Part shown: positions 25,701 through 38,200 of the stretch, piece by piece
Layout: every line of letters starts with the position of its first letter
Position numbering within the stretch: the stretch's first letter is position 1
DNA from: Petrosia ficiformis
Taxonomy: Eukaryota; Porifera; Demospongiae; Haplosclerida; Petrosiidae
Assembly: GCA_947044365.1 (NCBI GenBank)
Contig: OX345636.1
Span: forward strand, 16,231,115-16,295,114
Reading direction: 5' to 3'
DNA length: 64,000 nt
Position numbers and translations under genes: made by a program
The notes under the pieces: generated by a model
Told to the model about the DNA's origin: nothing
The model's input: the letters and a program-made list of their open reading frames with translations, nothing else
Databases searched by the model: none

Positions 25701-28700
25701 AGTGTTTCAACAGTATAGATATTGCATATTGTAAAACTGCGTATTGCAGTATATTGAAGTATTGTGGGTCTTGACCGGTTTTTTGGTTTATTAACAATTG
25801 CTAAAAAAATTTCCAACTGAACTTAATGTTTTGCATGAAACAGATGCACTAAACAATAAACTAACCGATGGCGTTCGCTAGTTTTTGTAGCGTTCTGAGG
25901 ACCTACTGAGAGATTGTGTCTTCCTGACCGTTTCCTGTAGTGATAGTTGGTGGTTTTGAGCTGTTGAGCTTTGTTGTTGTTGTCTGTAATGTGACAGTTT
26001 CATGTACACTTCTTTGTGGTGGTGATCCAGGTGAACGTACAGCCGGTACAGGTTAGTAGTATTGTTCTTGTACGGCATGTTCTTTTTGCTGTGGCGACAT
26101 GTAACCCTTGATTTTGTCGCTATACCGCCACTTTCATTTCCAGGATAGCCAAAATGTTCCCAAACTTCTGTTTTTGCAGTAGCGTTAGGGATAATCGACA
26201 CACCAGCAGTAGCCATCTTCATGATTCGTTAATCAAGTTGCCACGTGTTAATGTTTACATTGTTAATTAATTATTGCAATCATCAAAATATATCAATCAT
26301 GCATTGGGCTAAATTTTAACACAATTGGCTATCTAAGTATTGCAATATATTGATATATCGATATATTGTTGAAACACTAAAGTACAGTGGTTTTAGTTAT
26401 ATCCTTGTGGTTTCTTCAATGAATTTTAAACCACATAATAGTATGTACACAGTCTTTGGTGGATACTGTTGGGCATCTTTCTTCTGAGTACCAAGAACAT
26501 ATTTTTTAAGCCAGTAAGAAAATTCGTTTGAACTATTACTAAGGAGGACCATCAAGGCAGGGCTGCTATGGTGGCATACTATATGAAACATATCATAAAC
26601 AATTTGTAACATGTGGATTAAAATCATAAAAGGGATCAACATAGTATAGCACTTTTTTAAAACAAAATCCACCACCTGCAGATCATCATATAATGATAAC
26701 AAGATAATTTTATATAGAGAACAAAAGTATCCCTATGATTGCTTTGTGGTATCCAGCATTCAGTAATCATGGCTAACTTTATCATGCCTGAAACACAATA
26801 GCCTATTATAGTTATTATTTTGATTATCTACTCTCCTTATCTTTCAAAGGACCTTGTAGAACTTTAGGAATATATTTCAGGCAGAATAGCTAGCTATTAG
26901 TTCCAGAAAGAAAGCTACTTAGCTACAAGCAGCTTTCTTTCTGCTGGTCTGTACACTTTGAGCACACGTTCTTTTACACGCCACACCCATTAATTGACCG
27001 AGCCCCCTAAATACGTAACTTTCTTAACTAAGTATACAACGCATACCCGCGCAAGAAGACACAAGAAAAAATATATATATATATAGTTCGAACCCGTGGG
27101 AAAGCAATCATAGGGATGGCCCTACGGGCCATAAAAAGTTTTATTTAACGGAGATTCCACCATTAACTAAAATAAAACTGTCAAAGACTGAGTTGCTCCT
27201 GTTATCTATTTTGAATACAAGAAGTACAGAAAAATATGTATATTTTTATCTCTGCAAGTCTTATATTTTAGACTCTGTTTTATCTCAAAGAAGAAAGAAA
27301 GGTTCTCAATCAGTCCTGTGAAAATAGTTCAATGTATGAAAAATGCTTCAATGTGTGCGAATCACATGCACAGCATTTGATTTGAAATACATGTATATAC
27401 ATGTACATGTAGGTGGAGCTTGAAAGTAACTTTACATGGCAAAAATACTTTGAGCCAGTGCATGATGGATTACCTCTATTGTGTTTGATTTCATGCAGAC
27501 CCTTACTAGTGATAGCCTTGATGCAGTAGCAGTTTAGATGTATCTAGTTGTTCCCAGCTAGGTGACTTCTCAAATTCAGAAATAGTAACCGTGATTAATA
27601 TAAATTATCATAACTTTGTAAACTGAATGGTTTCAGCAAAACTTCTGTTCTTGGATAATTTAAAGTCTGCCAGTAGCTTGTCCGAGCTGCCATTGTTTGT
27701 AGCTTTCCCAAATTATTGCAAACACAGACACAGACGCACAATATGATCATTATCATACGCTTCTGCCTGTGGTTCGCAGCTAGGGTAACGAAGGGATATG
27801 CATGAATGTGGATTAACATACATGTAGTCTGTAATTTATTTATATTCATTTGTAATAGTACTTTAGCAAAATGTTAACTGTGATATCTATGAATAATATC
27901 ACTTGATAATAAATAATACAAATAAATTATAACCTAAAATTTATAATATTCATAATTAATAACAAAACAGCAGGCGAATCCCTTTATCCTGTAACTGTGA
28001 AAATTTCTATACTTTCACTCAAAAACAGATTTTTCATTCTCAATGTACGTTTATGCCTCCTACATTGTTTTTTGCTTCTGGTATCCATTTGGGCAAACCA
28101 TTTTAGTGTGTGAGGAATCAATTTTTTCCTCAGTCTCCAAAGAAGGCTGAGGTGGGCCAGTCAACATGTTATAAGCACAGGTCTACATGTATTTCAAAAT
28201 TAGCTATCTTGTTATGCTGAACCATGGGAGAAAATTATTCAGCTTACTAATTTTGCTGCCTGTGTTATAGCAACAGCTTACTGGGGACCATTAATACAAC
28301 CCCAACAAGGTATATAGAGAAAAAATTATCCCTATGACTGCTTTGTGGTGTCCATCATTCAGTAATCATGGCTAACTTTATGATGCCTGAAACACATCAG
28401 CCTATTATAGTTATTATTTTGATTATCTACTCTGTTTACCTTTTAAAGAACCTTGTAGAACTTGTAGAATATATTTCAGGTAGAATAGCTAGCTATTAGT
28501 TTCAGTTTCTTCGTAAACTACACAGCTTTCTTTCTGCTGGTCTGTAGAGCTTGATCGCGCGTTCTTTTACGCGCCACGGCCATTAATTGACCGAGCCCCC
28601 GGGAATGATGTAACTTCCTTAACTACGTATACAGCGCATACTCGCGTAGGTGACACAAGAATATAAATATATATATATAGTTCGAACCCGTGGGAAAACA

Positions 28701-31700
28701 ATCATAGGGATGGCCCTACGGGCCATAAAAATATTTACTGTTTAGCTGTTTAAGAGATTGTGCTATAGTGTCTCATCTCAAAGAGAAGACCACTTGATAG
28801 AGCAATTGCAAATTGCATGTTTTCATTCTCAGATACTTTGAAGTAGTACCATAAAATTATTTATGGAGATCTTTTAAGATTCAACCCTGCTATTATGGAG
28901 ATAAAAAAAGTGATAATGTGATATATATAATTATAATGTGGTAACACTTCTACCTGTGATGAAGTCTCTTACAATGTTCATTTATGCTTTCAACACATCT
29001 GCTCCAAAGAGGCTTATGTTGACAGTTGTCAGTATTCGGGAAATGGAACTCCTTCAACTGCACAGTCCCTTTGCTGAAAGATATAATCAAAGAGACCTAA
29101 TACTCTAACTCACTATCTACTAACAATATCACTTAATAATAAATAATATACTAAATAATAAACCATTTTAGTGTGTGAGGAATCAATTTTTTTCTCAGTC
29201 TCCAAGGAAGGCTAAAGTGGACAGGTTAATATGTTATTAGTGCAAGTCTTTAAAACTTGCATAAAGCCTACCTTCTTGTTATGCTGAACCAAGGACGAAT
29301 ACAAAGAGAAAATTATTCAGCTTTCTAATTTTGCTGCCTGTGTTACAGCAACAGTCAACTGAAGGACCATTAATACAACCCCAAAAGTGTATACTGTTTA
29401 GCTGTTTAAGAGATTGGGCTATAGTGTCTCATCTCAAAGAAAAGACCCACTTGAAAGAGCAACTGCAGTTGTTACAAATTCCATGTTTTCATCCTTAGAT
29501 ACTTCGAAGGGGCAACATATACATGGAGATCTTTTAATATTCTATCTTGCCATTGTCGAGATTAAAAAAGTGATATGTATAATTTGTAATACATATTTAG
29601 TAATAACATAATGTGGTAACACTTCTACCTGTGATGAAGTCCCTTACAATGTTCATTTATGCTTTCAACACATCTGCTCCAAAGAGGCTTATGTTGACAG
29701 TTGTCAGTATTCGGGAAATGGAACTCCTTCAACTACACAAGTCCCTTTGCCGAAAGATATAATCAAAGAGACCTAATACTCTAACTCACTATCTACTAAC
29801 AATATCACTTAATAATAAATAATATACTAAATAATAAACCATTTTAGTGTGTGAGGAATCATTTTTTATTTCTCAGTAAGGCTAAAGTGGACAGGTCAAC
29901 GTGTTATTAGTGCAAGTCTATTTAAAACTTGCATAAAGCCTATCTTCTTGTTATGCTGAATCATGGACTAATATAATTATTCAGCTTACTCAATTTTGCT
30001 GCCTGTGTTATAGCAACAGCTTACTGGGGACCATTCATACAACCCCAAAAATGTTTACTGTTTAGCTGTTTAAGAGATTGTGCTATAGTGTCTCAACTCA
30101 AAGAGAAGACCACTTGATATTATTGATAGAGCAATTGCAAATTGCATGTTTTCATTCTCAGATACTTTGAAGTAATACCATATTTATGGAGATCTTTTAA
30201 GATTCAACCCTGCTATTATGGAGATAAAAAAAGTGATAATGTGATATATATTATAATGTGGTAACACTTCTACCTGTGATGAAGTCCCTTACAATGTTCA
30301 TTTATGCTTTCAACACATCTGCTCTAAAGAGGCTTATGTTGACAGTTGCCAGTGATTGGGAAATGGAACTCCTTCAACTACACAAGTCCCTTTGGCGAAA
30401 GATATAATCAAAGAGACCTAATACTCTAACTCACTATCTACTAACAATATCACTTAATAATAAATAATACACTAAATGTGTGTGAGGAATCAATTTTTTT
30501 TTCTCAGTCTCCAAGGAAGGCTAAAGTGTACAGGTCAACATGTTATTAGTGCAAGTCTTTAAAACTTGCATAAAGCCTACCTTCTTGTTATGCTGAACCA
30601 TGGACGAATACAAAAAGAAAATTATATAATCAAAGATATAATCAAAAATACCTAATACACTATCTACTAACAATATCACTTGATAATTATTAATAAATAA
30701 TTAATAACTGAAAGAGCAGGCAAATCCCTCTATCCTGCAACAGTGCATAATTTAGATATTAAATCGTATAGAGTTAGTGAAATAATCACAATTTCTGTAC
30801 TCTCACTCAAAAACGGATTCACAAACTAACTTACTATTTTTCTTTTGGTTTTTCATTGGGCAAACAATGTTAGTAACTAGTGTATTCGGGAGAAAAGATG
30901 ATTTCTTTCTCTCCGAGGAAGGCTAAAGTGTAGGAGCTATATATTTTATACTATATAATTTGAGGAGGTGACACTCCTAACAACATTAGGAGTTAGGTAT
31001 ATATATCATAAAAGCTAGCTAATGCTGAATCTATCTGACTTGATTAGATGAATTGTGGTGAGAAGGAAGAGAAGAGGGACGTTGTATGTTTGGATAGTAG
31101 TCATTGCCATCTTGAAATTCCTCTGTTGGGATTATGCGGTGACTATCATTATTTAGTACTCTCTCTATTCTTGATTAATGTGGGCGTAAATGTAGCACGA
31201 GGGCTACTGTATAACTAAAAGTGGAGATTTTTTTCACGACTAAAACAGAATATTTATTTCAATTTTTTTTTTTTAAATCACCAGTCTCAAAGTACAGTAC
31301 AATGAAGTATACAGTGTCTAATACTTTGTTAAATAAGGATTGAAATTGTGCTGTAGAGTGTATGATGATGATCACGTAGGTCATCAAGTGTAGATGTGTA
31401 TACTTCAGTGAACTTTGCCATCACGCTCCCGATTATCGTTTGACTCTGGTAAATTTGTGTTCTCGCAAGTTTTATATAGAGGAGTGCTGTACTACCTTTA
31501 CCACAATTTTTCAAAGATGTTTCATCAACAAATAATGCATCACAGTGACAAAGTATTTTGGTTACAATATCTTAGTGAGTTAGTTTTCAGTTTCCATTAC
31601 CTTCCCATATTCTTAATGATGGACACCGATATAAGCAAGTGGATTGCAGTGTGGAGTTTTATTCCTCTTCATTGTAGAAAAGACTTGCTCTACTTCTGGA

Positions 31701-34700
31701 CTTGAACCCAAGTGACAAGGCAAATCTCTTGGACAGTTGGTGGTTTAAAAAAAAACGTTTACAAAAACAGAGAGTGAGAGAAAATATATCTAGAGAGTAT
31801 CTAGGGGTTCTACCATAAACTGGAATCGCCTTTCTTAAATGTCCAAGATATGCAGGGTTTGGAGCTGGGTTTGGAGCTTGTGGAACGGCAGGGTTTGAAG
31901 TTTGTGGAATGGATGGACTTGGAGGTAATGAAAGCTCAGATACACTAAGAATTTTAATAGTTGAAATGTTACTTGTTTTCGGAGGCTTGTTTTCTTTTCC
32001 TTTTACTTTCTGTGTCTTTTTCTGCTTTGACTTATCTAGAATGTCCTTGCTTTGAATCTTCGCCTTTTTGGACTTTGGCTTATCCTGAGAGTCATTGCTT
32101 TCAATCTTTCTCTTTTGGGGCTCAGGCTTATCACGAGAGTGATGGGTTTCTCTCAAACATTCTGGAGTATAGACTCCAGAGATGAATTGTTTCTCTGCAG
32201 TTTGTACTTCTTCTTTAGTCCCTTTAATAGTAAAAACAAATACTACATTAAATTTATAATAGTTCATATTACATGTACATGCACAAGAATTATATCATGA
32301 TAATATTATATAGTAGTATACTTACCAAATTTAACAACTGTTGCTTCATAAATCCGACCTCTTTCTTTTACATGACATTTCATATCAATATCTAACTTCT
32401 CTTTCTCTACTATAATTTTTTTACTAACTACTGAGATACAATCATCATCTTTAAGTACAATAAGTAGAATATGTCTACAGAATAGAACAAATTAAGGTAT
32501 GTAATTAAATATAGTAACAAATACTATTGACCCAAACACCATATAATTGTCTAACCACAGTGTATTATTGTGGTCTGTCTGTCTCCTCCCTTGTCTTGTA
32601 CATAAAATAATTAAAGAAAAATACTCACCTGGTTTAGTTTGAAGTTTCTTTAACTCTGTGCGAATAGCCATCCTCTTCTTCTTTTGAGAAACAGGTTTTG
32701 AGACGTCCAGTCACAGTCATGCGCAGTTAAAACAATGTAAAATATTTATAATTAATTAATTAATTAATAATTATTATTGCAATAATAATAAACAATTCTA
32801 CAATAATTTCGAAGTTTCATAAAACAAAGAAATTTTCACAAAATACTTATAACTATTACTGCTAACCTCGAAGAAAGTTTCACGTCACTATGAAGTTCCA
32901 CGAAGACAGTAGATGTCAGCAATTTGAATGGTAGCCGACGCCCCTCTGTGACAAAATGTCCATGTTGAACTATTCAGTGGCTCACACCTGCTTCTTTTGA
33001 GAAGACAAAACGTTCAATGGCGAGCTACAACTAGCACAAATAAAAAAAAAACTATCCAAGTACCTGATTCTTTGAGCAGGCAAAACGAACGAACAACACA
33101 CGTGGCGTGGCGTAAGCGGGGGTGTGTTACTGCGCAGCGCAGCGCAGAGCACACTTGGAGGTAGTGTGGTCACGGTTTCTTGAGTAGTATGGCAACGTTA
33201 AGAGCGTAACTGCGGAGTAGTTACTGCTACTCTACGGCGCGTTTTTATTGCCCTATACTGTAGATATATATATATTTCCTACACTTGATAACATCTACAC
33301 TTTTCCAAAATTCTTTAATCCTTCTTATTAGTAAGCAATATGCGCTGCCTCTAAATGTCCCACCTAGCAATTATGAATCCCCTCTTTTGTGGCGTACAGT
33401 CCTTCCTGTGCATTTAGTTTCTGGTTATACATTGTAGATGTTCATTCTCGTAATCCATCTCTCACTCGAGCAAAAGTTAATTAACACCAACCCACATGGA
33501 TGCAACTGTGCATGCACATTCTAAATTATTGAAATGCCATTTTAATCAGTGTAGAAGTGCACTTTACTGTGCAACTGTGCATGCACATTCTAAATTATTG
33601 AAATGCCATTTTAATCAGTGTAGAAGTGCACTTTACTGTACAGCTAAACCCCAGATGGTATCATCTCGTACTACAGCCATAGTAAAAAGACAAAACTAAA
33701 CCCTTTTGTTGTATATTGTAAGTGCATGTTACAATTTTCATTTGTAGTAATAGATTCCAGATCTTTATATATACAATGAACTAACTTCCACACTAACCTC
33801 GCTTTGTGTCACATCTTTACAAATTCTACTTAACAATCCACCCATCCCATAGTTTCCCACTCAAGTATGTATGCATCTCTGGTAATGTGGTATTATAATT
33901 ATGCTTTTGGGAAAACACCATGGATCAAAGTATTTGCATAAAACATGATTTTTGCAGACATGGTCACAAGTACTGTGTACTATGCATAATTAATTTAAGG
34001 TGCATAATTATATGCAATCATGTAGTTTAGTCAAACTTTGTATTAAAATAAAGCAATGGATTGAAGTTTGACATTTACCAGAAAAAAAATGACTCACTAT
34101 ATCAAAGAGGAAGTGTTATAACCTTAATTAATGTATGGTGGATGAGATAAATGGTGGCAAGAAAATTGTTCTAATAAAGTTTGTTTTCTCTTTTTTGATG
34201 TTAAGATGAGTAAACAAGTAATCTTATTTAGTTTTCAATGTGAAGAAAGAAGCTCATGTGCAAAAAACCTGCAAAGCGTATCCCTTAATGATAGACATAA
34301 AGCCTCAGTTTATTTCTTCATATTATACTCATCACCTATATATATATTTTAAGCTGTTATAAATGTATTATGTCTATATGGAATTACATTTTTCTTAACT
34401 TCTTTCAGGTTAGTTTTCAAAAATCTTCGTCAGAAAATGGGATTGGATCGCTGTGCATTATGTGTAAGTATACACAGTACATGTATGTACATAATTATAC
34501 TGTCCAATATACATGTATATATAGTAGTTGTGAATATTCATTTAGTTTAGGAACGAAATTTGCTTATTTTCAGGAAACATTTATTTTAACAGTTATACAT
34601 GTACTTGTATCAATATTATTGTTTCGCTGTAAATAGCTACTATAGATGTTTGCAACTGCAGCCTTAGGGCTTTTGTTCTCTGTCTGTACTTTATTAGCTT

Positions 34701-35178
34701 AGAAAGACAGTAAAACATAACAAGAGACTTGAGGCTACTTACCAGTTATAGATCTGTCCATTTAGATGAGTTACTTCTTTTAGTAGGCCAAAGATATATA
34801 ATTAAACTATAACTAAACTAAATTTTGAGAAAGGAGGCATACTGTAACTATAACTAAAAATATTCATTTTGTCAAACTAAAGCAACACTATTTAAAATAT
34901 TACTTCACATTTTTTATGGTTTTTGTTATGAACTAAGTTTCTCCATTAGTCATGAATCAAACATGGTGTTAATGCTACCTTTTGTTTTTATTATAGTGTT
35001 CAGGTGCAGCTCCATTACCTCGTGCAGTTGCAGAGTTTTTCTTTAATTTTGATATACCTATTTGTCAGTTATATGGAATGTCAGAATCAACTGGTATTGC
35101 TTGTATGAATGCACCAGGTATGTTATACTTTATACATAAATACATGTACAAGATATGAGTGAGAAGAACAGGGATACT

Positions 35179-35230
<52 letters not shown>

Positions 35231-38200
35231 AGTAAGTGAGCATGGATCAGAGTATATAGTCTCCAGAATGTTTTAATGATTAATATGTGTGGTCTCCATG
35301 TTTTATCATATAACAGAATATAGCACTCAGGAAAAAATGTTTGTTTTAATCTTTCTGTAAGGGTTTTTAACTCTTAAAAAGAGGCCTAGAGACCATCAGG
35401 AAATAGAATGAGGAAGGAGATTGATGTTAGTCAAGGAATGATCTTTCCAAGTGCTTGCTGTTAGACCACATTTTAGATACCTAAACCCTATTCACATTCA
35501 TGATGACATCAAACTTGGCCCAGACCTAAAGTCTACCTAGTCAAAACAAAACACTGGAATATCATGTATAATTATTATTAATATTACCCGACAGATAAAT
35601 TCAGGCCTGGAGCTGCAGGTTTTGCTACAATTGGTGTTGAATTAAAAATTGATAGCCCTGGACCAAACAATGATGGAGAGATTTGTTTCCGTGGTAGAAA
35701 TGTCTTCATGGGTTACCTGCATGAGGAGAGGAAGACAAGGGAAACTATTGATGAGGATGGATGGCTGCATTCTGGAGATATAGGAAGTACTGATGATGAA
35801 GGTATATTAATTTTGTTGTAGGAGTGATAGATAAGGAGGTTAGCAGAAGAATAAAAAAGAGTATGAAGAGTGAGCTAATACAATGGAGCACTCTGATATC
35901 CCCTAGATTACTGAGGCCAGTATTTTATTAGTCCAACATACTCAACTTTTCATTTATACACACCCTCTATAGTATGATATTCAGTTTTCCCTGTCACCAT
36001 GGTTGTCCCTCGAGTGTGATAGAGTGGCATCCCATTTATATTTCTTCATAAAAATTGATCCAAGACATTAAGTAGTTCAAACTGGAGATATTATAAATTT
36101 AGTTCATTAAGTTTGATGTTGCATTGTGACGTAGTCTAACAAATTAGTGTGACTTTGGGTGTGGCTAATATCACTGTGCTACATATTTCTGGGGATCACC
36201 CATATGAATCTTGGAACAGACTACTTGCTTTTGGCATCCATCCCTATGATAGCTTTACACACAAGTTCCTAAAGAAAGGAAATGGTTGGTTATATAGTAC
36301 ATGAAGATTACAACTTTTAATTTTTTTTTAGGGTATTATTTTATCACTGGTCGTTCTAAAGAAATAATCATCACAAAGGGAGGTGAAAACATTGCTCCTG
36401 TCCCTATTGAAGAGGTATGTCCATTATACTTCCTATCTGATTGCATTCTTTGATCTCACTAATATTTCATTATTAATTTTATGACTTTATAGAGAATGTT
36501 GGAATCCATGCGTCTTCTTAGTAATGTAATGGTGATTGGTGATGATCAACGATACCTTACTATGTTTGTAACCATCAAATGTCAGGTAAAAGAAGTGTAC
36601 ATACATAATGTATTACTATATTTGTACTTAATACAAAGATGCTCATTTACATGATAATGATAATCGTTAGCTTACTTTATTTAATATTTGTACATTTACA
36701 TATACGTAAGATATCAACTGTATGTTATGAGGAATTTAATTATTCTTGATAGTAAACTTTGTGAGCTTCTTTTATAATTTTGCAAGATGACCTAATATGG
36801 ATCATGTAATGATTAATTATCAAATGATTTTAATTATTTCTGTGACTGTGTCGTTTATGTGTCCAAGAAACTACTAAGTGAGTAAATTAGGAGGAAAGGA
36901 GAGCCAAAATAATCCAAGCTTATCCTGATTGTAGACAATTGGTTTTGAACCAATTGATTTTGGCTTCTACACTCAGCACTACTACTTTAATACCACATTT
37001 TTATGGTCAGTAGGGCCATCCCTATGATTGCTTTCCCACGGGTTCGATCTATGTATATATATTTGTATTCTTGTGTCCACTTGCATGAGTATGCGTTGTA
37101 GTTAAGGAAGTGACGTAATTCCAAGGGGCGGCACCAATAAAGAAGTGTTCTGGCAACTCTCTATCATCTGCGAAATCCTGTAGCAATGGAAACTTGTGCG
37201 TCCAGCTGTTCACCTTTGTTCATACACCTGGTAGCTTACTACTACTAGTATGTCTACTGCTAGTATGGAGAACAAGAAAGCAAAGCGTGCTCCATGTAAA
37301 CGAGTACCTTTGTTCATACACCTGGTAGCTTACTACTACTAGTATGTCTACTGCTAGTGTGGAGAATAAGAAAGCAAAGCGTGCTCCATGTAAACGAGTA
37401 CCTTTGTTCATACACCTGGTAGCTTACTACTACTAGTATGTCTACTGCTAGTATGGAGAACAAGAAAGCAAAGCGTGCTCCATGTAAACGAGTACCTTTG
37501 TTCATACACCTGGTAGCTTACTACTACTAGTATGTCTACTGCTAGTGTGGAGAATAAGAAAGCAAAGCGTGCTCCATGTAAACGAGTACCTTTGTTCATA
37601 CACCTGGTAGCTTACTACTACTAGTATGTCTACTGCTAGTGTGGAGAACAAGAAAGCAAAGCGTGCTCCATGTAAACGAGTACCTTTGTTCATACACCTG
37701 GTAGCTTACTACTACTAGTATGTCTACTGCTAGTGTGGAGAATAAGAAAGCAAAGCGTGCTCCATGTAAACGAGTACAGGAAAATTTAGATAGTATAGAA
37801 AGTACGAGTGGTTTTGTCCAGCAGCATGTAAGTGGTTCTTGTAGTTCAAAGATACCGCATTCCGAGACCTGTACAGCTGTCCAACTATCTCTTCACAACC
37901 CAGACGATTCTTGTAGCTCCTCCCACAACAATGGATGCCAAGAACACTTGAGGAGGAGGAAAGATAGAGAAAGACTGAGAAGTCAAATTGAGAAGCGTAG
38001 TATTCGATTGAATAAGCAAAGGGTACTTGATCGTAGATGTCTATACAATCAGAAAATCCACAGGCAAAGGCCAAACGTTTGGAAAGAATGAGGCAGGGAG
38101 CTTTTACATGTAATAGTGTAGAGACTGAAGAACAAAGATCCAGTCATTTAACTAATGCTCGTAGCAGAACTGCTGCTCGTGTCAGTGAGAAAACAGAGGA

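Noticed and set aside
31199..31212. Left end of the element carrying BEN-like copy 3
   Set aside because: The sequence is in right-end orientation, so it cannot pair with the terminus at 33258.
37220..37693. Four overlapping 63-aa minus-strand ORFs of nearly identical sequence
   Set aside because: They are the complement of the 94-bp tandem repeats; the plus strand explains the coding signal.
37213..37776. Possible CRISPR-like array
   Set aside because: The 94-bp units are directly joined with no unique spacers, and this is eukaryotic DNA.
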